From assembly GCA_001574975.1 (NCBI GenBank), contig KQ965819.1, forward strand, positions 1-64,000: DNA of 64,000 bases, in the 5' to 3' direction. A program made the translations under genes and the position numbers. This stretch comes from Gonapodya prolifera JEL478. Lineage: Eukaryota > Monoblepharomycota > Monoblepharidomycetes > Monoblepharidales > Gonapodyaceae. Position 1 is the stretch's first letter, and the number at the start of each line of letters is the position of its first letter. Below are positions 33,020 to 44,700 of the stretch, piece after piece. A model generated the notes under the pieces. That model ran no database searches and was not told the origin of the DNA. It saw nothing but the letters and a program-made list of their open reading frames with translations.

Positions 33020-33614
33020 TCGCGTTGATGTGATGGAAGCGCATCTCTCATCCTGTAGATGAGAGCCCTTCTCTGCCTGCCGTTATCATCGTCAAATGGG
33101 TGGTCCCAACAGTCAGTGACAGCCGCTACAAGCTCCTCTGAAGGTGGAAGTTCTAGAGGTTTTCGCTCCGTGAACAGACGTGGGAGACCGGGAGGAAGAT
33201 CCTTGGAGTAGTCGTACGCTTAGTATTCATCATACTCACAGAGGAAGAACTCAAGACAGTACATACCGGATTTTCTGTGATTTTGGCGGAAAGCCGAGAC
33301 ATTAGGCTCTCACTGTACTGTGCCGTATCTTCCAACAAAGCAAGTGCCGCTGTGCAAGGAATATTTGACCAACAAAGGCACTCGTGTCCTCTTCCATCTT
33401 CACCTATCCAATAAAGTCGCCATTGGTCTCTAAGGTCTGACAATATGACCATTCCTGGAAGAGGCTGACGGTTCTCGTGATACAAGAGAAGATATGCCTT
33501 AGCCTGAAAGTCTCCACTGGCAAATTGGTCTGGCTTCTTTACTTCCACAAAAGCAAATCTGGCGCCTCGAGCAGTAAACGTGATGTCTGGCTTTCCTTTA
33601 AGAGTGAGCTGCAT
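33020..33614 (-). CDS. Nuclease-like C-terminal half of a Crinkler-type gene
   Basis: The frame opens at an acceptor-like tatgcag and reads LTLKGKPDITFTARGARF, then AFVEVKKPDQF and QAKAYLLLYHENRQ. This is the D...ExK...Q pattern of PD-(D/E)XK nucleases. MVILSDLRDQWRLYWIGED completes the domain. A 38-nt gtgagt..ccaag intron with a TACTAAG branch-like site (near 33200-33240) joins DLPPGLPRLFTERKPLELPP and the end near 33020. There is no start-type domain here. The matching N-terminal Crinkler domain lies on the opposite strand at 40350-41137, in the place expected if the intervening segment were inverted. Probably not functional as it stands. Confidence 0.45.
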
Positions 33615-33739
33615 AAGAAGGAGCAGAGTTAGACACGTCTTGCACGATCATACCCATCAGCAGGAACACAAGATATACCTTCCCCAATTGTATTTTCAAG
33701 GAGTTTCCATTAAGTGTGTCAGTGAAGGTGCAGTGGCGA

Positions 33740-34299
33740 GGGAGCTTGAAACGTCGAGGTTGCGCACCCGATGAGCGAGACGACATTTCCAAGGGTGTAG
33801 AGAGTGGCAAACCCTCGCAAGTTTAGCGTTGAGAGTGCCAGGGTGGACTTTAACGTGAAACTGTCAGTGTGAATACTACAGTCCGATTCGTAGGTTGCGT
33901 TGCTCCCACCATCAGCGACATAAGAGTCCCAACACCGAAGCAAATCGCTTCAATGATATTCGCAAGCACTGTCAATGAGTGAATTTCCCTTGAACGAAGA
34001 GCGGATCCGCACCGAATCCATAAAGACGCTCCGTCCAAGATAACTCGAAGTTACAGAGCTCTGCGAACTGCAGGAGAGGCGTTCAGCAAGGGAGACCGTG
34101 ATCATGACTCGACGCAACGAACTTCAGATGGTTCTGCTTCGGTAGCGTCACTGCTTGTTCCTCCCATCCAGCCATTGATTCTTCCGAACGTTCCTGTCGA
34201 TTGATTGACGGGACCTGGCGCCCTCGCGGTACCAGATTCGAGCACCTCGTAACCCCCTGCGCCTCCTCGTCCAAACAGGTTTTGAAGGTAACTGGTCAT
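33740..34299 (-). pseudogene. N-terminal half of an SFT2-type Golgi transport protein
   Basis: SFT2 proteins are four-helix Golgi membrane proteins that help vesicle fusion. Exon 1 starts at 34299 (MTSYLQNLFGRGGAGGYEVL). Further exons give NFELSWTERLYGFG, AICFGVGTLMSLM, STLALSTLNLRGFATLYTLG and NVVSLIG. This matches LSxxxRxxGF, helices 1 and 2, and the (L/F)YTLGN motif. Introns are gt..ag. The reading then stops before the GPxxQL motif and helices 3-4. Those are found on the plus strand at 41241-41536. The gene is therefore split. Confidence 0.7.
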
Positions 34300-34381
34300 C
34301 GATGTTTGAAGTTTAGTTGGAACAGTCGGCCGTGGTCTTCATTGATGTTTGCAGTCCACCTGACCAACCTCCAGCGACGCC

Positions 34382-35927
34382 ATGAAGCTCTTGCCGCTGG
34401 AAGTTCAGGAGATTATCTTTGCGCTCTGTGACCCGACCTCCGTCTGGTCGCTTTCTCGTGTATCCGGGAGCTCCACACTCTCTCGCTCAAACCTTCCACC
34501 CGAGCAAAGTTCATTCTCTTGCAGGCACAGAGTCTCTCGGGGACCCAATCGCTTTTGTTACGAAAGAACCGTCGGACGAGACCCGAGAATCGTGGGGCCA
34601 ATCGTGGGGAGACAGTCCCTTCAATCCGTCAAGGGAAAGACATTTTGAGGACCTGGTGAACAACATAGTCCGCAAACAGGCATTTGGAAGGACTTCTGTC
34701 GAAGATATCGCGTCTGGTGGGATGCCGAAACGCCCCCTACTGAGTCTTTGCGCAGTCGGAGACATGGTTTTAGGAAGAAGACGAGTTTGTGTCAGCACTG
34801 TCACCATCCTCTGGATCGGGACCTTGGTTTGACGAATGGCTTGCGAGCTTTTGTCTCTTTGTGGGCACAGTATTTCATTCCGAAGACAACTTCGTCGTTC
34901 TTCCAACGGAGTGGCACCCGGAATTTACCGCCTGAAGTACCATTTCCGATTGATGGATAAACAAGTACTCCACGCACTTCTCCGGTACAGACCGGACGCA
35001 TCAAATCCTACGGTACGGTCCAATATCAGCAGATGGCAGTTGCAACAAGGATGTTCCATTGCTTTGAACAAAAACAGGTTGGTGCGAACAATGAGATTGT
35101 GCCGAATCCAGTGTACCCGACAAATCAAAGGATCTAAACCCTTTTCCACGTTCCTATTGCGATTATTTCTGCAAGACCGGACCTACTCCTCCCTCTCCTC
35201 ACATACCTCAACAACTACTACTCCAGTATCCCGAACGACCAACATCAATCCGGTCTCCCCATCAATGTAACCAAGGAGGGCTCCAGGGGTCTGGCCAAGA
35301 TCTAGTTCAAAAGTTACTGGAGCAAACTCCGTTCATTAGCTACGAGAACTTTCGTCATATCATCGAAAGACTTGGGTTGGATCTGGGGCCCAAATTTATA
35401 CAGAAAGCCTGGAGATATGCGCTATATGTAATTTCGGAATATGGTGTCGAAGAAGATGAACATCCGGCACTTTTTTATGAGACGATTCACAAATCATTGA
35501 GTTTCTAAACGTTGTAGAGATGGCCCCAGTGGAACTCAGACAGTGGTTCCGTTTGACTCAGTATCTGTGGTCCAGGACGCGCTCACGCCTCATCTACGGA
35601 CTTCTTCATTTCGTGCACATGCAAGACGTTGATGGAGTGCGTAGTATTTTGGATGGAACCATGTTTTCGTACGACGACAACGAGCTGGGATCTGTGGGAC
35701 TGGAACCTATGAAAATAAGTGTAACGGATGCTCTGGAGACTGGGGCCGGCGAGGTTGGTCATACGTTGGTAACTTTCGAACAACTGCCGATGTTCAACAT
35801 TGTGGGTTGTTCTCTTCGGGTCAGCTCGCGTGTGCCATGGGTAGCCTTCCCATTGTTCTCCTGTTTTTGGAGCGCACTTAGATGCTATGTGACCCCCGAC
35901 TCACTGTCCTGGCCATGCCAGCGCTGA
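34382..35927 (+). pseudogene. F-box-like gene with several frame breaks
   Basis: The start MKLLPLEVQEIIFALCD followed by SVWSLSRVS looks like an F-box, the Skp1-binding part of ubiquitin ligase adaptors. To stay in a sensible frame the reading must shift several times: RELHTLSLKPSTRAKFILLQ, then SLGDPIAFVTKEPSDETRE to about 34740, CQHCHHPLDRDLGLTNG, a third region to about 35280, then LGPKFIQKAWRYALYVISEY. Finally, after a slip near 35475, comes QIIEFLNVVEMAPVELRQWF and onward to 35927. Some breaks could be introns. The first 250 bp and some upstream sequence are duplicated at 5340-5630. I consider it a pseudogene, but transcript data could change that. Confidence 0.5.
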
Positions 35928-35929
35928 CA

Positions 35930-36688
35930 CAATCGCCTGCACAAACTCCTGCCTTTATGTTGCATCGAACTGTCTGCTGCTAGTCACGAGGCTATTGACA
36001 GTTTTAAACATGTTTACCAAAATGCCGCGGCGGTCTGAGCGAATAGAGGGGCGCAGCGATCGTACAAGCAGAAATGCACAGTAAAAGATCTCAAAGTTAC
36101 GTGACGAGACAACAAATGTCACCAACAGTATGACTGAGCAGCGGTTTCCACTAGCACACCTGTGCAGTTCACTCCTACAAATATTTTTTCAAAATTTCAT
36201 GTCAGTTATGTCGCTCTTATTTCGGTCATCTTCCGTCTTGGCTTCCCCCCCCCCCCCCCCCCACCACCCCCCCCCCCCCCCCCCCCCCCCCAATTCTTAG
36301 TACCGTTAACAGCCACTTTGAATATTTTCCCTCAAAATAGTTTATTTGCAGTATACGCAATCAACACCGATGGTTCCTCAAAGACATTACATTTCAATGT
36401 TTGGGGTCATTTCACCGAGCAACAGCCAACAGCCTCCTTTTTGGGAAGGGGGAAGTAATCGAAGTTAGTACTCTTATTTCTCAGTCTCACAAAAATTGGT
36501 TGGTTTTGATTGGCGCAAACAATGTAGCACCACGACCTTTGCACCTTTTCCCTTCTCTCTTTGACTCGAATTGAATGCGTCCCCGCATCAATACACGTAA
36601 CCACGTTTTACGCTCAGTTCGCTCATATTCCTCGAGTTCGCACTTCGGGCCTCCATAGTGACGAAGGGCATTGTATTCCACACTTGTT
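35930..36688. other. Intergenic with long C homopolymer
   Basis: No gene. At 36245-36291 there are two C runs (about 18 and 26 bases) separated by ACCA, a likely assembly-sensitive site. Confidence 0.6.
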
Positions 36689-38307
36689 CTACGGTGTTTT
36701 GGAATTCACAATAAACGAAACTGTTAGCTCTGCGCACCGCCGAGGAGAATCAGTGCCTTCGAGATGAAGATGGTGCGTGCCGTCAATAAGGTGGTGCTGA
36801 ACGAAAGCGAGCGATAGTCCATATTTAAAACACCGCGGACAACGGAAAAGGCGGTCGACAGTGAGGGTTCGGCAAGCGAGCGAGACATCTCATCACGCGT
36901 GTGCGAACCTGAAATTTAGCGGGTCCTAGAGACTGTGCCAGGAGCTTGATTCTACCCTCCACCCTCTCCCTCCGCTGCTCGGACCTGTAGAAGCTCTCCG
37001 TACCGGCAATCATCCGAACGGGACACTGGATCGCCTTCAAGAACGACTCTGTCGCGGCTTCGGTGCTGCACAGATATACGGCGTGCGGGACCATCAGTTT
37101 GGCGTCGGACGACCATGAATAAGTGGTGGCTCCCGTCTCGTCGTCGCGGACTTCCACAAGTCCTCGCTCACACAAGATCCGCGCAGCGTCCGGCGAGACG
37201 GAAATGAGAGCCTTGGCATCGCTCCGTACAGTAATGGCGTGATCAACGGTGGGGAATCGGGCTTTGCGGCTCGCGCGCTCGTGGGCCTCGATGTAGGAGC
37301 GAAGGTTTGATGGAACGTCGGGATCGGGAAGCGCGAGGGGACCGTAGTTGTCGAGGAACGTCAGCGAGGCGGGGAGGGAGGGGAATGTGCCAGACAGGAC
37401 GGAGAGGATTGAGGCGCCCATACTGTGTCCGAGGAGGTGTGGGCGAGTGAAGTTGAGTCTGGCGTGCCGATGGCGAGGTGGAACGCAAAGGTGAGATTCT
37501 TTGAGGTGGGATGGTACCATTGGTAGTACTTACCGCTGCACGACCTTGAAAACGTCATGGACGCTTCAGTATGTCGTGCGGTTCAGAGGCATGATTTCAC
37601 GGAGCCAAGCACTGTTTTCCAGGACCAGCAATATCACACTCACTGGCGATGGAGAAGGTAGTTTCCAGACGGTTCATAGTCAGATCGTCCGTGGCCAGCT
37701 GCCTGGATCCGGATGCAGTGTTGTGAGCCACGATGCAAGCGGAATGGGTGACCGACTCACATCCAAGCAGACGATATCCCAGCTTATTCCCGGATGATTT
37801 TCTCGAGCAATTTCGAGCATCAGGGGTACCATGATGTCGAAAGAGCTGCAGTTATCCAAGTACTATTGGTGTGCCGACGAAAGTCAGTCATCAGAATCGC
37901 CCTTTCCATGCCAAACGCGTTCGAGACGGACCCACGCCATGCAGAGCTACGACTTGAACTGTGCGCTCAATGTGCGGCGAAATGCTCGTCCATCGCTTTC
38001 CCCGGATGTGCCGCGATGGGGCGACCAGAAAAGCAACCTCGTGACACTCTATGTGCTCGGGCAGTTGATGCACACTCGAGGATGCCAGAGGTGCGACTTT
38101 GCTGAAGCTTCGGCAACTCGAGCGAAAGGTCTGATTCTGCTGCTGGTATGTTCGTGGGAGTCCGGGCCGAAGGGATTGAGTTCTGATGGAAGGCATTGGA
38201 AGGGTGATCAAGCCCCGATTGAGAGGCTGCGAGCGGGGAGCGGGGAGAGACGTGGTAGCATTGGTGAAGATGCACCTCGAGAGGCTGCAGTACGTCTTCA
38301 ATGGCAT
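36689..38307 (-). CDS. Alpha/beta hydrolase of the serine hydrolase-like (SERHL) type
   Basis: Exons join to a fold that starts HIERTVQVVALHG, then YLDNCSSFDIMVPLM (oxyanion HG and the DNxxSF motif). DIVCLD is followed by AAGHGRSDYEPSGNYL, then VHDVFKVVQR and LNFTRPHLLGHSMGASI. GHSMG is the nucleophile elbow (Ser). FPTVDHAITVRSDAKALIS and CPVRMIAGTE follow. A final exon with DGTHHLHLEGTD supplies the catalytic His, ending with TAG at 36689-36691. Introns are gt..ag. The substrate is unknown, and relatives are peroxisomal or cytosolic hydrolases. The start at 38307 gives a Ser/Arg-rich leader, and a later Met is possible. No break was seen. Confidence 0.7.
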
Positions 38308-38856
38308 CTATGGAGAATGGTTGCGAGATGTGATTTTGCCGGCGGGTGATTTCGGACCATGGTTTGAAAATCTGATTGTGTCTCTGAGTATCACTGCGAA
38401 CCGCTTCTTCTTTGTGCTACCGTGCAGTGTACGCCAAGTTGGATATGGGAACGTTCGGGTTTGTATTTGAGACTTATCTCCGCTGCATTCCAAACAGTCA
38501 CCCTGCATCCGTGCCTCTCTTTCGAACAGTTTCCGGACGTTGTATTCACAATGTTTCATCACACACGCTCCATCATTCGGACTCCGGAGGGTGAGGGTTT
38601 GGGGATGGTAGAGCCGGTAGACGCCACGAGACATCCCTTACAGCGTCAGATAGGATCGAAAATTCGGAATACAACCATAATGATACTGGATAACGACGTG
38701 GCATGATTGGCAATTGCCCTATGGGGGTATTGGGGTGACCGGAGGCAGGTTTCGCACCATAAAAACGCAAGTATGTCCGAAGCTCTTTCCCCGGAATGAA
38801 TCAGCGAGCGGGACGAATCAATTTCGATCTTCACCCCCCGACATCGACTCAAAAGC

Positions 38857-40265
38857 GTGGGAGGGGAAGTCAAAGGCACGAGGAGACAAATGGCGACGAT
38901 TCGACGCACTCTCAAATCTGGAAAGGGAACGATAGTCGCGAATGATGGGGTCGGAAACGGGAATGCTTCCCGGCACGTGTCGTCGGACCCGGCTCCCGCT
39001 GCAGAATCGTCTTTCCCCTTCCATGAGCGACCCATCCCAATCCACTCCTTCTACGAGGAGCGCGGGGGATCACCCGTCGGGGAGCACGGCGAGCCCTTCT
39101 ACAACTCCTCCTGGGCGTAGCGCCACCTCGCGCACGCCCTCGACCGAATCCAGCACTCACCGGGAACGTGCGACCTCGGTCAACTCACCGACAGTGGCAA
39201 AACGCACTTGCAAAGTATCGGAACCCTGCTCCGAGAGCGATACGTTGCGCAAACGGGATTCCTGCCCCCGAAACTGGACTCGACCGATGGCCTCCTCCAC
39301 GTCCAAAGTAGCGACTACGCTCGCGTCATGGAATCGACGCAGTACCTCCTTGCGGGGCTCTACCCCGCGTCGCTCCGTCGCGCGGGCCTGGACCTGACCA
39401 TCCACGTCCGCCCATGGAGACGGAATTCATCTACAACCCTCCCTCAACCTGTGCTTGCCTGCAAACCCTCTACGCTTCCTTCAATGTTCAATTCGAAAAG
39501 TCCGCACGACCACAGCTGTCGGCCATTGAACGCGCGTACCCTCAGTACATCGACCCCGACGCCGTCATCATCCCCCAGGGCAAGGAGGAGGCAGAACGGT
39601 TCAAGACCCGCGCTACCCATCACGACCTCTTCGACGCCAATGCGTGCCTCATGGGCGATGGCAAGGGCACCTTACCTGGGGTCTCGGGAAGCCGTCACGG
39701 ACATGGGAAGGGTTCTTGCGGGAGTGTGGTACGGGGTGAGTCCAAGAACGACCCACTCCGTTGTGGCGTGTAGTTATCACTTCCCTGGCCGAATTGTACC
39801 AAAAGGCGTTTTGTGGCTCTCTCGAATCCACCCGCCTCTCCATGGGCCGTCTTGTGAACGGCATAACGAACCGCATCGAGGCCGCTGCTGGACTGACGCC
39901 TGCCGTTCCCGCGGATGATCGCCATGGATCTGCTGGGCAAAAAGAGAGCGCGGCGGAGAAAGTGGCGATATTGGGTGGTCATGACGCGTGAGTGTTGTGG
40001 GTCCTTCCCGATGATCCTACCACACAGGTGTCCATTTGTAAATTTAGACTCCAAAAATATTCAATCCGGACGGCTGCTTAATGATCTTCAGCAACCGTCC
40101 AGAGAAAGTAGGTGTCATCCCAGTGAAAATGGGAAAGACAAAAACGAAAAAGAAAAAAATTATGCTTTAGGAAGAGAGGAGATATGCTTGGAGAAATTGG
40201 AAAGTTGCTGTAGAGCGTTTGCGCATATTTCACCGGCAGCTCACATCACCGGAGTCAATCCATAG
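38857..40265 (+). pseudogene. Histidine acid phosphatase (ACP6-like), broken
   Basis: The frame carries EERGGSPVGEHGEPFYNSSW, an in-frame TAG at 39118-39120, and then RHLAHALDRIQHSPGTC and GQLTDSGKTHLQSIGTLL. YARVMESTQYLLAGLYP, CACLQTLYASF, a middle region rich in Glu, LSMGRLVNGI and finally KVAILGGHDA follow. The last carries the His-Asp pair of this superfamily. The early RHGxRxP motif is not visible. A one-base shift is needed near 39413 (DLTIHVR to PMETEFIYN). An intron probably lies near 39735-39770. These enzymes remove phosphate from lysophosphatidic acid or related substrates. With a nonsense codon and a frameshift, this copy is probably inactive. Confidence 0.6.
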
Positions 40266-40349
40266 TCCGACTGATTCGGAATGTAGACTTTCAAACACAC
40301 TCGATTGGACGGACTGGTTCGGCTAAATTCACCACACCAACACTCCAGG

Positions 40350-41137
40350 ATGGCTGCCTCCACAATCATTCTCGCATGTCTCCTGCTTGGCGAAAACGTG
40401 TCCTTCGAGGTCTCCGTCGCACCGTCTTCGTCGGTGGACTCCCTCAAGGAAGCCATCAAAGCGAAACTCTCGCATAGTCTTTCTGGAGTGGATGCCTCTA
40501 CTTTGGAACTCTGGAAAGTCGACGTTCCGTACGCGGCACGAGCTTCCATCGCGGAAGATACCTTGAAGGAAGGGGACATAATGGAGCCGTTGGATGAGAT
40601 TTCCGAATACTTTCAACTACCCCCTCCCAAGAAGCACATTCATGTCGTTGTCCGTCGACCGCAAGGTTCGTGAGATCCTTTATCTACTGAAAGAGTGATC
40701 ATTGTACGGGATACATTTCCCAGGTGCTCCGCACAAGAGGCCAGTTGATATCGACCTTGATGATTTCGCCAACGAATTAGTGAAAAGACTTCGGGAAGAT
40801 AATGAGGAGAAAGCAGCTTCATTCCCCGCCTCGGAAGTGTCGTCTGCAGTAATGACAAAAGCCATGCAACACTTAAAACTGATGGAGCTTCCGGTGAGTT
40901 TACTTCATCACGGTTGTAAATTACGGAACTATAAACGCATTCCGATGGTACAAGGTGGACCCCAGTGATTTCGAACAATTTTCAAAGATGAAAGATCGAC
41001 AAGTGGATAAATTCAAGTGGGATGAAGGGCTGTCAGAGGACCAGCAAATGGATCGTGTTTTAGAGTGGTTCAAACGGCACCTGATCTGTTTATCCACATA
41101 TCCTGATATTCAAGTTTTACCAGGACCGGGTTCTTGA
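40350..41137 (+). CDS. Crinkler (CRN)-family N-terminal part
   Basis: MAASTIILACLLLGEN begins a ubiquitin-like Crinkler header. It continues FEVSVAPSSSVDSLKEAIKA, DASTLELWKVDVPY, EPLDEISEYFQLPPPKKHIH and VVVRRPQ, all expected spacing landmarks of the CRN N-terminus, which in plant-associated microbes mediates secretion of effectors. After introns (about 40668-40723 and 40893-40955) come VDIDLDDFANELVKRLRED and DPSDFEQFSKMKDRQVDKF. The frame ends after VLPGPGS at 41137, or may continue by another splice as FYQDRVLDWIYSPD near 41155. The usual catalytic C-terminus is missing here. A fitting nuclease half sits inverted at 33.6 kb. Confidence 0.65.
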
Positions 41138-41240
41138 CTGGATTTATTCGCCAGATTAAGGTGTGTTGTGGCCTTCACATTTTTCTTACCGAAACCGAAA
41201 CGATGGCGGATCGTGACTCTCTTGCACCCAAATTTTGAGG

Positions 41241-41536
41241 AAGACAATGTTTGATCCCAACCGCACCGTCGCCAGCGCGGTGTACCTCGGTTCCCTCACC
41301 ATGACACTTATTTCCGCATTCGTGATCCGAAGTGTCATACTCACCCTCTTTTTTGTCATAATTCAATTCGGCGCAATGTGCTGGTTAGTTTGATCACTTC
41401 ACAGCTCATTATCTAGAAAGTCTTATGATCAAATACGCTTTCATCTCCCAGGTACTCTCTGTCTTACATTCCCGGAGCGCGTAGTGTAGTTGCTCAATTC
41501 GTTGGCGTTTTGTTCAATCGACGAATAGCAATATAA
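41241..41536 (+). pseudogene. C-terminal half of the SFT2-type protein
   Basis: TMFDPNRTVASAVYLGSL corresponds to the (Q)LKxMFxPxRxxAt segment just after the loop. It is followed by helix 3 (TMTLISAFVIRSVIL) and helix 4 (FFVIIQFGAMCW). A gttagt..cccag intron (41384-41451) then joins YSLSYIPGARSVV, and the protein ends RRIAI before TAA at 41534-41536. WYSLSxIPxAR is the most conserved SFT2 ending. No upstream exons are found on this strand. The N-terminal half lies inverted at 34299-33740. About a dozen residues (the GPxxQL region) are missing between the halves. Confidence 0.7.
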
Positions 41537-41729
41537 AGACGGTATGATTTGTTGAATCGCGATTGGAATGTATTCAGCTTTCTATCTCTCACTCGATAGG
41601 ATGACAACTTTATTAACCAGCCACAGCAAGCAGGCATTCAGAAATCGAAAGCAAAACATAAGCAGTTTAGATACCCCCTTCTCCAGTCCAGCGCCAGAAC
41701 AACCGGGCGCTCGTCGCATGCTAAGCAAT

Positions 41730-44700
41730 CAATCATAAAACTTCCACGACTTCAACCATTGCCTACTCGCCCAGTTCTTCGCTGGACCCTGCATACCAAA
41801 CGCGAAGTCCTTGAAATGCCATCCCACCATCCACACGATAGCCGTGCACGCGACGAAGGCCACGTCCTGGAGAATTTGATGACGGAGCCAGCGGCGGCTG
41901 ACGTGGTCGAAGATGAAGGCAGATTGAAGGATGGCGAAATACAGAGCAGGGAAGTAATGATGGAGGCTACGCAAGAGGGGTTGAGACATTTGAGCTGAAG
42001 GGGTCAAGCAGTTCCGTCCAAATTGACTCACTAGGTGACACGACCCATGAGGTAGATCGTGCAGTAGTGGAAAATCCACCCGAGGAAGGAGATTTGGAGA
42101 CCGGCGAACATGTATTCCCGAACCTCACCTAATGGAAAGCCAAAAATATTGATCAAACAGTTATGAACAAATTACAACTCCCACACTGCCACACTCACGC
42201 CTTGATGGGGTGATAAGCCCCCTCTGCCATAACAGGGCATACACTCCCGTGATAACCATGAACGCCACAAGACTGAAGGCCCCGCCCCACCACACGATCG
42301 GGTTTCCCAAGAGAAAAAACTTGACTTTGTCGTCCGCCCATCCACACATGCGGAGCCCGACACTGGCCAGAGGCCACTGGGGAGGTGTGGACACGATGGC
42401 GTCAGGTTCCTTGTCAGGGTCGGGGGTGAGAGCGTTGTTTCCGGTCCACATGGCAACATTGAGGTCGATAAAGTCCCGGAAGAAGGACGAGCGGAAAGCG
42501 GATCGTGGTCCGGGGGGGACTTTTGGTATCGATATCATCACAGGCGAACCATTTAGGCATCACGACTCCCCGGGTTTCCAAGCCCATCACTCACGTTTTT
42601 CATTGTAATGTCTCTCGACATTCCACAAAACGTTGCGTGAGTTCTCTCTCCCAGACTTATCACACGTTGTCTCCGCTTGCTTGAAACCCCACTCCGGAAG
42701 CGTCACCGCGTGGGATTTGAGGAGGCACCCGGAATTGACATGACGAATGCGGAACGTGGTCGTGAGGGCGTGTACACGGCCTTTCACTCCCCTGTACGTG
42801 TCCTGTTCGGGTGACGTATTAAGTGGGTGCGGTGGACAGGTTGTGGTTCAGCGCAAGGTAACGTACCGATACGACTTCGATCCTCCAGTTGTCATTGGTG
42901 TCCCCGACGTCCTTCCCACCGTAGCAACTGACTTCATTGTCTCGCTTGGTGATGGGAGCTTTGTGATTGTGACTATGCAGGTTCTTCGACGTTTGGTCGT
43001 GGACTTTGACAACGACCCAGAGGATTTCAGTCAGGCATTGGAGATTCACAGTTTCCAACGGCGACTTACTGAGTCGAATAACGTCCCCATCGTGCAGGTA
43101 CACAATCTCCACCTCACTGCTCGGGGGCGCTCCCTTCCTGCCCTTATTATCCACCCACACTTTGAGCGCCTTGCCGCTCCACGCTTTCCCCGGGTTGTCG
43201 ATGGGGACAGACAGGTTACTCTGCACGCCGGCGTCCATTTCCGACTTTTTGACCAGGTTCCAGTTCTGACCAATGATCCAGTCGTTGTTGCTGTCCTTGT
43301 GCCCGTAGCAAGTCACCTGTTGCTGTTCGGACCCCTTCGGATATTTTTGCACGTGCGAATGGAGGAGGCCGCCACCTGGGCCGTTGTTCTTGATGGTGAC
43401 ACGGGATCCGTACGCTACCTCTGCACATGCGGAAGGTCAGGGCATGTGAGCAAAAAATGGCGAGACAGCCCCCGGCACAACTGCAAGCACGAGTTCGCGC
43501 TACTTACCGAGTGGATTCTGGTCGAAATCAATCCCTTCCAGTCCCGCCTGGAACAAGCTCGACATCTGCGCGTCCCCGGTGCCGGACCTGTTGAGGATGA
43601 AGAAGTGCATCTTGAACGAGAACATGTACACAACCATGGGGAGGACAATGAGGCAAGCGATGCGCGCCCCCCAGTGCATGAGGTACTTGGACTGCCAGGG
43701 CACGGGAGCGATGAGGAATATTTTGAAATCCACATGGGAAGGGACGGAATTCAGAAGAAAGCAACTTACCACGGGCAGTCTTACGTCCCCCAAGAGTCTC
43801 CACAAGTCCTCCACGGTCGCGAGTCCGACGACGGCGATGGTGAAGAGGCCGAACCACTTGACGGAAAGCACGCAGCCGAGACTGAGGCCCGTCATAGCGA
43901 GCCAGTACCACCACGATTCTGTAAAGGCTCTGGATGGGACCAAGTGGGAAGGGGTGTCCAGGTTGGGGAGGGGAAGTCAACCAGGAAATCATCCCGGCCA
44001 AACGAACCTTTCTTCTTCGTTGCGGAAGCAGCAGAAGCAGTACACGCTCAGGACCGTGAAGAAAAGCAACATGGAATCTAGCAGGATGAATTTGGTGATG
44101 GCGATATAACTCGTGTCCCACAGCACCATCACGGCAGCCAAGAACGCTGCTCTCTTCCCCATCCGCATTTCCAGCGCCGTGTACCACGCGAGAGGGACCA
44201 TGAGCGCGCCAAAAGTCGCACAAAACACTCGCATGATGCCGTAGTTGAGCTCGCGAGGGTAGGTTTGGCTGGAGGGGAAATCCCACGTGCCGTTGTAGCC
44301 GGCGATGACGCCGGAGAAGCCGAGGAGGATTTTTCCGAGAGGTGGGTGGACGTCGAAGTAGAATTGGCGTTGGATGTAGTGCGAGGCAAATTTTCTGCGT
44401 GGATGTGGGGTGTGGAGTATTGGGTTTGAACGTGACTTGGGAATGACATGAGAGGAGATACAAAGGCTCACCCGAAATGAGCTTCATCCCAAACGACAAA
44501 GTCGGCCCATGAAATTGCCCACATCCGAGTGAGAAACGCGAGGAATGTCAAAAGAGCGGGCGTTGCCCACCACTCGTTCTCGTTGAAGAGGGCGACGTAC
44601 TGGCAAGGTTTGGAGCCGTAGCAAGGTGTATGTGGGGTGTCTCTTCATTGGAAGCCAAGCAGCAACTGTCATACCTTTCCGAATCCGCTAGCGTCAGCGT

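Noticed and set aside
35520-35927. Separate gene starting at the ATG at 35520
   Set aside because: The frame extends upstream past that ATG (QIIEFLNVVEM) and fits as the continuation of the F-box-like gene after a frame slip.
36162-36458. Open frame containing a polyproline run
   Set aside because: The prolines come from the C homopolymer at 36245-36291 and no other coding signal is present.
33614-41247. Non-standard genetic code as an explanation for in-frame stops
   Set aside because: Conserved genes in the same window (septin, PRODH, PMT2, ALG8, carboxypeptidase) read without internal stops and use ordinary stop codons.
42747-44081. 444-codon open frame on the plus strand
   Set aside because: It is antisense to the MIR and transmembrane exons of the PMT gene, whose minus-strand motifs are unmistakable; the plus frame has no family features.
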